Below, piece by piece: positions 42,528 through 50,000 of a stretch of DNA of 64,000 nucleotides (the first letter of the stretch is position 1; each line of letters begins with the position of its first letter). Position numbers and translations under genes: made by a program. The notes under the pieces were generated by a model that did not search any database, was not told the origin of the DNA, and saw only the letters and a program-made list of their open reading frames with translations. The stretch spans positions 83,386 through 147,385 of the forward strand of contig JAZNDW010000018.1 in the NCBI GenBank assembly GCA_045588245.1. The letters are read 5' to 3'. The stretch comes from DTU064 sp045588245 (GTDB taxonomy: Bacteria; Bacillota; Clostridia; Oscillospirales; CAG-272).

Positions 42528-43721
42528 TCACTCACTCTGCTTCAGGGCTCTGTCGATAATGGCATTGGCGGCATCCTCTTTTGTCATAAGCGGAAGCTCC
42601 TCGATCCCCTCAGCGGTGATAACGGTGATGACGTTTGTGTCAACACCGAAGCCGGCGCCGTCCTGACGGAGCGAGTTCGCGCAGATCATATCAACGTTTT
42701 TGCTCTGTAGCTTACGGCGGCTGTTTTCGATAAGATCGTTCGTTTCCATCGAAAATCCGCAGATTATCTGCCCCTCTTTTTTGTGCTCGCCGAGATATTT
42801 CAGTATATCCTTCGTCGGCGACAGATACAGATTCATATCCGCGCCCTTTTTCTTCATTTTGTAGTCGCTGTGGTCGGCGGGAGTATAGTCCGCAACGGCG
42901 GCGGCTTTGAAAATATAGTCGGCGTTGGCGGCGCACGAAGTGACAGCCTCAAACATCTCGCCCGCGGACGTGACGTTCACGACGTTTGCAAACATGGGCG
43001 GCTCTATCGCCGTCGGTCCCGACACGAGCGTTACCTCGGCTCCGCGAAGCGTCGCCATTTTAGCGATCGCGTATCCCATTTTGCCCGATGAATGATTCGT
43101 GATGAAGCGGACGGGGTCGATGGACTCCCGGGTGGGTCCTGCCGTAACGAGTACGCGTTTGCCCGTCATATCGTGCGGCAGCGCGATGCGATGAAGTATA
43201 TGCTCAACGATAACATCAGGCTCCGTGAGCTTGCCCTTACCGACAGCACCGCAAGCAAGCCTGCCCGATTCGGGCTCGATAACGTCCCACCCGTAGCGGC
43301 GAAGCGTATCAAGATTGTCCTGCGTGACCCGATTTTCGTACATCGCCGTATTCATCGCGGGTGCGACGAGCTTCGGGCACTTGCAGGCAAGAACCGTCGT
43401 CGTCAGCATATCGTCCGCGATGCCGTGCGCAAACTTGGCGCAGACGTTTGCCGTCGCCGGCGCGACTATGACGAGGTCTGTTCGCGTCGCAAGCGATATG
43501 TGCTCGACCTGATGCGTGAAATTGCGGTCAAAGGTGTCGGTGACGGTGCGGTTGCCCGTCAGCTCCTCAAATGTGAGCGGCGAGATAAACTCGGTCGCGT
43601 TCTTCGTCATTATCACTATAACGTGAGCATGAAGCTTCACGAGAGCAGACGCAAGATACGCCGCCTTATATGCGGCGATGCCGCCCGTCACGCCAAGTAA
43701 AACGGTTTTATTTTTCAGCAT
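42528..43721 (-). CDS. coaBC: Bifunctional phosphopantothenoylcysteine decarboxylase/phosphopantothenate-cysteine ligase
   Basis: Two steps of coenzyme A synthesis in one chain. The N-terminal CoaC flavoprotein contains GVTGGIAAYKAA, ATANVCAKFAHG, APAMNTAMYEN and the active-site Cys in ACGAVGKGKL. The C-terminal CoaB contains VLVTAGPTRESIDPVRFI, NHSSGKMGYAIA and the KKKGADMNLYLSPTKDIL segment. 397 residues. The start is the ATG at 43721 with AGGAG upstream; the ATG at 43775 would be at the transcription start. It is transcribed divergently from the pantothenate uptake/kinase genes. Confidence 0.94.
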   Translation of the reverse strand: MLKNKTVLLGVTGGIAAYKAAYLASALVKLHAHVIVIMTKNATEFISPLTFEELTGNRTVTDTFDRNFTHQVEHISLATRTDLVIVAPATANVCAKFAHGIADDMLTTTVLACKCPKLVAPAMNTAMYENRVTQDNLDTLRRYGWDVIEPESGRLACGAVGKGKLTEPDVIVEHILHRIALPHDMTGKRVLVTAGPTRESIDPVRFITNHSSGKMGYAIAKMATLRGAEVTLVSGPTAIEPPMFANVVNVTSAGEMFEAVTSCAANADYIFKAAAVADYTPADHSDYKMKKKGADMNLYLSPTKDILKYLGEHKKEGQIICGFSMETNDLIENSRRKLQSKNVDMICANSLRQDGAGFGVDTNVITVITAEGIEELPLMTKEDAANAIIDRALKQSE

Positions 43722-43779
43722 AATCGTTATGCTCCTGTCATTAAAAATGAATAATATCCGCATTTTTTCGGACATTCTT

Positions 43780-43808
43780 ATTATATCTGTATTTTCTGAT
43801 TATGTAAA
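43780..43808 (-). promoter_or_regulatory. coaBC promoter
   Basis: On the minus strand TTTACA (43803-43808), 17-base spacer, TATAAT (43780-43785). Confidence 0.7.
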
Positions 43809-43846
43809 GGGGGATAATCCGCTTTGTTTTCGTTATTATTTGCATA

Positions 43847-43875
43847 TTGCAGAATGAGAGATTTTCTGCTATAAT
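43847..43875 (+). promoter_or_regulatory. Promoter of the ECF S-component/coaX operon
   Basis: TTGCAG (43847-43852), 17-base spacer, TATAAT (43870-43875). A hairpin (43885-43906) with a T6 run lies at the very 5' end of the transcript, probably too close to the start to act as a terminator. Confidence 0.7.
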
Positions 43876-43951
43876 TTCTCTCATAAAAGACGGCTCGCCG
43901 TTTTTTGATTGCACTGCATCCCTACGGGAGCGGCAGCAGGAGGATATTGAA

Positions 43952-44581
43952 ATGAATAAAAAAACAGACACACACCGCATGGTGACGCTTGCCATGCTCT
44001 CGGGCGTCCTTATCGTTATGGGCATGACGGGAATAGGATTCATTCCCCTGCCCGTTATCAAAGCCACCACGATGCATATTCCCGTCATTATCGGAGCCGT
44101 CATTCTCGGCCCTGCGGCGGGCGCCGTTCTCGGCGGTGTGTTCGGGCTTTGCTCAATTTACACAAACACGACTGCCCCGGGACTCTTGTCCTTTGCGTTT
44201 TCGCCGTTTATGACGACGGAAGGCTTCGTCGGCGTTCTGAAGGCTCTGTGGATCGCACTTGGTTGCAGGATCCTGTTCGGCTTTGTCGCGGGGCTTATCG
44301 CAAAACTGCTCAAAAAAGTGAAGCTTGCTGACATCTATGCACTTCCCATCACCGCCGCGGTGTCGACGATATGCCACACCGTTTTCGTCATGGGCAGCAT
44401 TTACGTTCTTTTGGCAGAGCAGTACGCCGCCGCCAAAGACGTTGCGCTGTCTGCCGTTTTCGGACTCATTATGGGCACCGTCACAGCGTCGGGCATTCCC
44501 GAAGCTGTTGCCGCCGCCGTTCTTATAACGGTGATCTGCAAAGCCATATACCGTTTTACCGCAAAAAATAAGCTTTCGTGA
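43952..44581 (+). CDS. ECF transporter S component, probably for pantothenate
   Basis: A 209-residue substrate-binding membrane subunit of an energy-coupling-factor importer. About six helices are visible, with the glycine-rich PVIIGAVILGPAAGAVLGGVFGL stretch (read in parts) typical of S components. The location between coaBC and coaX and the FIPLPVIKATTMHIP segment point to pantothenate (PanT-like); substrate is inferred from context. The energising EcfA/EcfT genes are not in the window. The start at 43952 is set by AGGAGG eight bases upstream; the frame from 43847 begins in the promoter. Confidence 0.8.
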   Translation: MNKKTDTHRMVTLAMLSGVLIVMGMTGIGFIPLPVIKATTMHIPVIIGAVILGPAAGAVLGGVFGLCSIYTNTTAPGLLSFAFSPFMTTEGFVGVLKALWIALGCRILFGFVAGLIAKLLKKVKLADIYALPITAAVSTICHTVFVMGSIYVLLAEQYAAAKDVALSAVFGLIMGTVTASGIPEAVAAAVLITVICKAIYRFTAKNKLS

Positions 44582-44601
44582 ATAAAGATCGGGGATTTAT
44601 T

Positions 44602-45372
44602 ATGCTTCTTGCAATAGATATAGGTAACACCAACATAGTTATCGGCGGTGTTCTGAACGATACGATCATTTTCAAATGCCGTATCGCCACAGACCGTACA
44701 CGCACCTCGGACCAGTACGGTGTTGAGATCAAAAATATGATCGAAACGTACGGCGTAAAAACGTCGGATATCTCGGACTGCATCATTTCCTCCGTTGTTC
44801 CGCCGGTTTTCAACTCCGTCCGCACCGGCGTCTGGAAGGTCATCGGCAAGGAGCCTCTCGTCGTCGGACCCGGCATCAAAACAGGCCTGAACATTCAGGT
44901 CGAGGTTCCCTCACAGGTTGGCAGCGACCGTATCGTTATCGCCGTGGCGGCGCTTGCGGAGCATAAAGCACCGCTGATTTTGCTTGATATGGGCACTGCA
45001 ACCACAATCGACGTCGTTGAGCCCGACAATATCTATATGGGCGGCATCATCGTGCCCGGTGTCAGGATCTCGCTTGAAGCGTTGACGGGACGCGCCGCAC
45101 AGCTCCCCGGCATCAGCCTTGACAAGCCCTCGCGAGTCATTGGCAAGAACACCGTTGACGCCATGCGAAGCGGCATGATGTACGGAACTGCCGCCACCAT
45201 AGACGGTCTTGTTGACCGCATCGGCGAAGAGCTCGGTCACCCCTCAACTCTCGTCGCTACGGGCGGCATGGCGCAGTTCATCGCTCCTTTATGTAAGCAC
45301 GACATCATTCTTGACAAGAATCTGCTGCTCAAAGGACTCAATCTGATCTATAAGAAAAACAGACCGCAATAA
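44602..45372 (+). CDS. coaX: Type III pantothenate kinase
   Basis: Phosphorylates pantothenate, the committed step to coenzyme A, using an ASKHA-fold kinase that requires a monovalent cation. Motifs: LAIDIGNTNIVIG (phosphate 1), LILLDMGTATTIDVV-type segment near residue 122, GIKTGLNI, and PGVRISLEAL. 256 residues. The start at 44602 has GGGGA eight bases upstream. The GTG at 44578 overlaps the previous stop codon and is a less likely start. It forms an operon with the S component. Confidence 0.94.
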   Translation: MLLAIDIGNTNIVIGGVLNDTIIFKCRIATDRTRTSDQYGVEIKNMIETYGVKTSDISDCIISSVVPPVFNSVRTGVWKVIGKEPLVVGPGIKTGLNIQVEVPSQVGSDRIVIAVAALAEHKAPLILLDMGTATTIDVVEPDNIYMGGIIVPGVRISLEALTGRAAQLPGISLDKPSRVIGKNTVDAMRSGMMYGTAATIDGLVDRIGEELGHPSTLVATGGMAQFIAPLCKHDIILDKNLLLKGLNLIYKKNRPQ

Positions 45373-45375
45373 CCG

Positions 45376-45419
45376 AAAAACGCCTCCCGCGAGGCGTTTG
45401 CTCCGCGGAAGGCTTTTTT
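45376..45419. terminator. Bidirectional terminator (coaX and solute-binding protein gene)
   Basis: AAACGCCTC (45378-45386) pairs with GAGGCGTTT (45391-45399); an alternative longer pairing of 45382-45391 with 45404-45413 leads into T6. On the minus strand the first stem exits into T5. Confidence 0.75.
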
Positions 45420-45451
45420 ATAAAGGAAAACCGTTATGTAGCCGTTCGCTA

Positions 45452-46960
45452 TCAGCCCATGACCTTTTCCATCGTCTTTTCGATGGCCTTGTTCAGTGAC
45501 TTGTTGATAGCCGTGATCTTACCGGTGAAGCCGTCAGCGGTTCCGCCGGAAACACCGCACATAGCGTAGATTGTGGAGCAGATGGTGCCCCAGTTATACA
45601 TATAACCGAGATCGAATACGGTGTTCTCGAAGATGATGTCGAGCATTCTCTGGGACTGTTCGTCGCGTGCGCCCTTGGATTCGAGAGTCTTCGTGTAGTA
45701 AGCCTCTGTCAGGCTGGTCTTGTTATACATACTCTCGTAAGAAAGAGCCTCGATTGCTGTGGAAACGAAATCCACGTCCGAGATCGTTATCGGCACGGAG
45801 ATGGAGTTTGCGCAGTAAAGAGATACGAACGAATAGTAATCCTTCTGGTCAGTGTCGTACTTCGGATAAGGAAGGATACCGAAGTCTGTTTCCATGGAAC
45901 GGAAGAGGGTTGCACGGTTGAGCCATGCTGCGTAGAACAGAGCGCGGTCTTCGTTGAACGCAACGTCAAGAGCTTCTACCCAAACGTCGCCGTAGCCGGA
46001 GAGGGACTCTGCAAACATCGTGATATCAAAGTTGTTGGAAAGAGTAAGCGTCTTTTCGAGCATATTGTAATACTGCTCGGAAGCTGCCGCTACCACAGGG
46101 TAATCTTCTTCATTCTTATCGATGATAAGGTTGCCGCCGCCCGCTACAAATGCAAGGGACGTGGACTTTTCGGTAAGACAGCCCCAAATGTCGGTAGCAA
46201 CGTCAAGCTTGCCGTTACCGTCTTCGTCGTAAGCAACGTGCTCAGCCCACTTGGTCATTTCGTCGATGGTCCATGTGCCGTTGTCTACTTTTGCGTAAAG
46301 GTCTTCTACGTTATTCTGTGCCGCAAGACCTTTGTTGAAGAATACGGCACCCGTTGCGTCATCATCCATGATGAGCATTGCGCCCGTTGCAAGGAATACC
46401 TTGCCGTCGAGCGAGAGCTGTTCGATGCTGTTCGGGTCATACCACTCAGCTTCGAGGTTCATGTACGGCATTTCGTTGAGGTCGTAAAGATAGCCGTTGT
46501 TTACAAGAGCGGAAATAACGCCCTCGGGCTTAAGGCAGAACATATCGTAATCGTCCGTACCGGAGCCGCAAGCGAGCATCGCTTCCGTCTGCTGGTTGAA
46601 GTAGTCCGCTACGTCATATTCCACAACGGTGATACCGTAATTTTCAAAAACAGCGAGGTTTCTGTAATATACAGCGTTGCTGATGTGGTCGGAAGAGGGC
46701 TCATCAAACGTAAGGTCAAGGCTCTTCCAGTGTGCCTGGGATTCGCCCTTGCCGAGAATGCGGAATTCCATTCCGTCATAATCAACATCGGGGAGATTGA
46801 GGGGTGTTTTGGAGTCTGCGGTATCGTCTCCGCCTGTTCCTGTGCCTGCGTTGTCGCCGGGGTTGTTGACGCCCTGACCGTCATCGGGGGTATCGCTGCA
46901 CGCAACGAGAACGGAAAGAACCATCATGACTGCCAAAAGAAGTGCTACTAACTTTTTCAT
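45452..46960 (-). CDS. Extracellular solute-binding lipoprotein (ABC importer family 1-like)
   Basis: 502 residues with a lipoprotein signal ending VLVAC (Cys21), then an Asp/Gly/Thr linker and a type-1/2 sugar-binding-protein fold: YDMFCLKPEGVISALVNNGYLYDLNEMPY, FFNKGLAAQNNVEDLYAKVDNGTWTIDEMTKWA and DFGILPYPKYD are typical, read in parts. Such proteins deliver oligosaccharides to ABC permeases. No permease or ATPase is adjacent, so it is an orphan that may serve a distant transporter. It has its own promoter and terminator. AAGGAG precedes the ATG at 46960; the frame from 47086 is upstream of the transcription start. Confidence 0.85.
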   Translation of the reverse strand: MKKLVALLLAVMMVLSVLVACSDTPDDGQGVNNPGDNAGTGTGGDDTADSKTPLNLPDVDYDGMEFRILGKGESQAHWKSLDLTFDEPSSDHISNAVYYRNLAVFENYGITVVEYDVADYFNQQTEAMLACGSGTDDYDMFCLKPEGVISALVNNGYLYDLNEMPYMNLEAEWYDPNSIEQLSLDGKVFLATGAMLIMDDDATGAVFFNKGLAAQNNVEDLYAKVDNGTWTIDEMTKWAEHVAYDEDGNGKLDVATDIWGCLTEKSTSLAFVAGGGNLIIDKNEEDYPVVAAASEQYYNMLEKTLTLSNNFDITMFAESLSGYGDVWVEALDVAFNEDRALFYAAWLNRATLFRSMETDFGILPYPKYDTDQKDYYSFVSLYCANSISVPITISDVDFVSTAIEALSYESMYNKTSLTEAYYTKTLESKGARDEQSQRMLDIIFENTVFDLGYMYNWGTICSTIYAMCGVSGGTADGFTGKITAINKSLNKAIEKTMEKVMG

Positions 46961-47045
46961 GACATTTCTCCTTAAAATACTTTTGCCTGTTGCACATCGG
47001 ATACTGACCGACATGTTAACGAGCATAATGTAATTTTGTGTTATC

Positions 47046-47074
47046 ATTATATCTTTTTTTATACCTATTGTCAA
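47046..47074 (-). promoter_or_regulatory. Promoter of the solute-binding lipoprotein gene
   Basis: On the minus strand a perfect TTGACA (47069-47074), 17-base spacer, TATAAT (47046-47051). Confidence 0.85.
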
Positions 47075-47170
47075 TGGATATGACAATATTGCCGGCTCAA
47101 AAATGTGCGCCGTTCACGGTATAGACACAATTGTGAAATATAATTCTTATATCAAACGACGGAGATACTT

Positions 47171-48181
47171 ATGCCTGATGTAAAACTCGGAAACATGACA
47201 ATAAAAAACGGCGTTATGCTGGCACCGATGGCGGGCGCCACCGACCACGCCATGCGCACCGTTTGCCGCGAGCACGGCCTGTCCTTTGCCGTAACGGAGA
47301 TGGTATCCGCGAAAGCGATGAAGTTCCGCGACAGAAAGACGGCTCATCTTGCGCTCATAGCCGACGATGACCGCGATCTTTCCGTTCAGATATTTGGTTC
47401 GGAGCCGGATACGATGGCATCGGCTGCGCGCGAGCTTGCAACGGCATCATATCCCCGTTGCGAAACGAAAAACATACCGAAAGCCATAGACATAAACATG
47501 GGCTGTCCCGTTGCAAAGATCGTCAAAAACGGCGAAGGGAGCGCCCTTATGAAAAATCCCGAACTGGCAGAGGCGATCGTTGCCGCCTGCGTTCGTGCTC
47601 TTGAGGGCACGGGAGTGCCGCTGACGGTGAAGCTCCGCGCAGGCTGGGAGTCAGCACCGACGGGCAAAAACGCCGCCGAGCTCGCACGTCGGCTCGAAGC
47701 GGCGGGAGCCGCCCTCATCTGCATCCACGGCAGAACGCGCGAACAATTTTACGCGCCGAGCGTCGATCTTGACGTCATACGCGACGTGAAGCGTGCCGTT
47801 TCCGTTCCCGTTATCGGTAACGGCGACATAAACACCGCCGACGACGCGATAACGATGATGGAATACACGGGCTGCGACGGTGTCGCCGTCGGCAGAGGTG
47901 CGCTCGGCAATCCGTTCATTTTTGACGAGATAAATTCGGCGCTGTCGGGCAAGCCGTATACGCCGCCGACAACGCAGGAAAGGCTCGACTGTGCCGTTCG
48001 GCACACCTCTCTTCTTATAGCCGACAAGGGCGAGGAGATCGGAACACTCGAATCGCGCAAGCATTTCGCTTGGTATATACGCGGTCTGCGCGGCGCCACC
48101 GCCTGCCGCGACCGCATCATGCGCTCTGATTCTCACGCCGAAATGGTAGAGATTTTATACACGTTGCTTGACGGACAGTAA
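47171..48181 (+). CDS. dus: tRNA-dihydrouridine synthase
   Basis: An FMN-dependent TIM-barrel enzyme reducing uridines in the tRNA D-loop. Motifs: MLAPMAGATDHAMR at the start, DINMGCPVAKIVKNGEGSALM with the catalytic Cys, KLRAGW, CIHGRTREQFY and PVIGNGDI for FMN binding. 336 residues, DusB-like. GGAG lies before the ATG. The ECF sigma gene starts 43 bases after its stop. Confidence 0.94.
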   Translation: MPDVKLGNMTIKNGVMLAPMAGATDHAMRTVCREHGLSFAVTEMVSAKAMKFRDRKTAHLALIADDDRDLSVQIFGSEPDTMASAARELATASYPRCETKNIPKAIDINMGCPVAKIVKNGEGSALMKNPELAEAIVAACVRALEGTGVPLTVKLRAGWESAPTGKNAAELARRLEAAGAALICIHGRTREQFYAPSVDLDVIRDVKRAVSVPVIGNGDINTADDAITMMEYTGCDGVAVGRGALGNPFIFDEINSALSGKPYTPPTTQERLDCAVRHTSLLIADKGEEIGTLESRKHFAWYIRGLRGATACRDRIMRSDSHAEMVEILYTLLDGQ

Positions 48182-48224
48182 AAACACAGCCGTTTTTCGA
48201 AACTGACAGGAAGGAGGCAGGACT

Positions 48225-48827
48225 GTGCGCGATTACAACAAAATGACGGACGATGAGCTGTTGCGACGCTCGTCGGAGCTCGACGAACGGGCTTTTGAGG
48301 TGCTGTATACGCGCTACGAAAGTCTTGTCTATAATCTGGCATACTTCAAAATGAAAAACAGAGAGGACGCGCTTGATGTGGCACAGAATGCGTTTCTGAA
48401 GCTGTGGCGCGGAGCGTCCTCGTACCGAGGTAACGGCAGTGTAGCCGCTTTCATTCATACGATAGTCCGTAATGCCGCCGCAGATGCGATTCGTCAGCGT
48501 CAAGAGGCAGCCCTCCCACTGTACACGACCGACAGTGACGGCACAGAGCAGCCGCTGCCCGTCGCGGACGACGCCGACACCCCCGAACAAGCCACAATGC
48601 GCCGCGCCGATGTTCTGGCGGTGCGTGCCGCAATCGCGGAGCTCGACGATCACCACCGCGATGTCATAATCCTGTACGAGCTTGAGGGTAAAAGCTATAC
48701 GGAAACGGCGGCTGCTCTCGACATCGACGTCGGAACCGTAAAAAGCCGACTTTTCCGCGCACGAAAAAGGTTGGCGGAAATTCTTTCAAAAAAGGGAACA
48801 AAACCGCACTTTCCAACGTCAATATAA
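48225..48827 (+). CDS. ECF-type RNA polymerase sigma factor
   Basis: A 200-residue sigma-70 family regulator with only regions 2 and 4. Region 2: AFEVLYTRYESLVYNLAYFKMKN, DALDVAQNAFLKLWRG. Region 4: LDDHHRDVIILYELEGKSYTETAAALDIDVGTVKSRLFRARKRL, both read in parts. The linker is unusually long (~45 residues, rich in Asp/Pro). The start is a GTG preceded by AAGGAGG. The next gene is a zinc-finger anti-sigma factor, so the pair forms a surface-stress switch; target promoters are unknown. Confidence 0.92.
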   Translation: MRDYNKMTDDELLRRSSELDERAFEVLYTRYESLVYNLAYFKMKNREDALDVAQNAFLKLWRGASSYRGNGSVAAFIHTIVRNAAADAIRQRQEAALPLYTTDSDGTEQPLPVADDADTPEQATMRRADVLAVRAAIAELDDHHRDVIILYELEGKSYTETAAALDIDVGTVKSRLFRARKRLAEILSKKGTKPHFPTSI

Positions 48828-48857
48828 TTGAAAACTACAGATAAAGGACTCTTCCGA

Positions 48858-49748
48858 ATGATAAATGATAAAGACTGTTCCGCTTTCAGCGAGCTCTTAT
48901 TCAGGTATGCAGAGCATCTCGAACGGGGCGAAGCTCCGGCGGACCCCGAATATGCGCCGCTCGTTTTGCATCTGGACGAGTGTGCCGCCTGCCGCGCCGA
49001 GCTACACGAATACAGGCGCACGATCGCGGCTTTGAAAAGCTCCGCCGCGGACGTCCCCGCCGAGCTTCGGCAAACCGTAATGACGACGGTTGCCGTCGAA
49101 GCTAAGCTGAAGCAGCGCCGCCGCTTCGTTTACGCGGCATCGGCCGTTGCCGCCACGTTCGTTATCGTTGTAGGCTTAATTATTATGCAGGCTGCCGGTC
49201 TCCGCTTTGATGTGGGTTCGTCCGCAGACAAATATGCACCCGGTGCCATGGGCGATTGGTTCAATAAATCCGATGCGGACGCCGAAGCTGATAATAATAT
49301 TAATGCAGGTGCCGATTTCGGTCCGTCCAACGATGGATATACGGGCGGCACCCCCGATGCCGAGGATAATATCGAAGCCGATAAGCCGAGCTCTCCCGAC
49401 GATAACGTAGACGAGGATTATACCTACGGTACACCGATCACGGAAGCCACCCCGACCGACTCCGCCTACGAAAAAATGAAGCAGGCACACGCTTCCTATG
49501 GCTGTTACGGTGGTTATGCGATTTCTATCTCGGGCGAGGACGCGAAGAAAGCCGTAACGATCCTTTCGGGCGAATACGACTCCGTTGTCAAAGAAGGCGA
49601 CGGCATCCTCGTTTTCCCGTATGATACGTATCTTGCCGTAACGACGACGATACAAAAGCTGATGCTTGATTCTAACGGCGCCCTCACCGCAACCTCTTAT
49701 CCTATCGACGGTGACGGCGAGCTGTGCATCGTTGTATATACGGAATAA
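48858..49748 (+). CDS. Transmembrane anti-sigma factor with zinc finger
   Basis: A 296-residue partner of the preceding sigma factor. The cytoplasmic N-terminus has the ZAS motif HLDECAACRAEL (His-x3-Cys-x2-Cys). A single transmembrane helix follows at ~95-117 (AASAVAATFVIVVGLII). The outside portion has an Asp/Asn/Gly-rich linker and a small C-terminal domain (~185-296) of unknown fold that could sense envelope stress. The ATG at 48858 has AAAGGA upstream and is preferred over the TTG at 48828, which abuts the sigma stop codon without a ribosome binding site. Confidence 0.85.
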   Translation: MINDKDCSAFSELLFRYAEHLERGEAPADPEYAPLVLHLDECAACRAELHEYRRTIAALKSSAADVPAELRQTVMTTVAVEAKLKQRRRFVYAASAVAATFVIVVGLIIMQAAGLRFDVGSSADKYAPGAMGDWFNKSDADAEADNNINAGADFGPSNDGYTGGTPDAEDNIEADKPSSPDDNVDEDYTYGTPITEATPTDSAYEKMKQAHASYGCYGGYAISISGEDAKKAVTILSGEYDSVVKEGDGILVFPYDTYLAVTTTIQKLMLDSNGALTATSYPIDGDGELCIVVYTE

Positions 49749-49775
49749 AGCTTACAATAAACACCCGCATACAAA

Positions 49776-49807
49776 CTAACCCCCGACGGAAACCCGTCGG
49801 GGGTTAG
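49776..49807 (+). terminator. Strong hairpin after the anti-sigma gene
   Basis: A 14-base perfect stem (49776-49789 with 49794-49807); the T-run is absent, so termination may be partial. Confidence 0.6.
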
Positions 49808-49861
49808 TTGCGTTATCAGACCGCGTTTACTATTTGTTTTTCATTAATTGAAACATAATTA

Positions 49862-49890
49862 TTGAAAATACGTGCATTTGATGATATAAT
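49862..49890 (+). promoter_or_regulatory. Promoter of the envelope-glycan operon
   Basis: TTGAAA (49862-49867), 17-base spacer, TATAAT (49885-49890). It overlaps the first TTG of the long frame, showing translation must begin further down. Confidence 0.75.
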
Positions 49891-49925
49891 TAAAATGGAT
49901 ATTTACATGATTGGAGGACTATGTA

Positions 49926-50000
49926 ATGAACAACGTCGGATGTATGACTTTTATAACTGCTGCTGTTCTTGCCATAATCGCCCTTATTGTTATTTTATGA
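49926..50000 (+). CDS. 24-residue hydrophobic peptide, translationally coupled to the deacetylase
   Basis: ATG at 49926 with GGAGG (49913-49917) eight bases upstream, ending at TGA 49998-50000. After a short polar start (MNNVGC) the peptide is almost wholly hydrophobic (FITAAVLAIIALIVIL) and would span the membrane once. Its stop overlaps the ATG of the PIG-L gene (ATGA). That ATG has no ribosome binding site of its own, so translation of the peptide probably feeds the deacetylase. It could be a real membrane microprotein or only a coupling device. Confidence 0.6.
   Translation: MNNVGCMTFITAAVLAIIALIVIL

Noticed and set aside
45452..46960. Complete ABC sugar importer
   Set aside because: Only the binding lipoprotein is present; flanking genes are coaX and dus.
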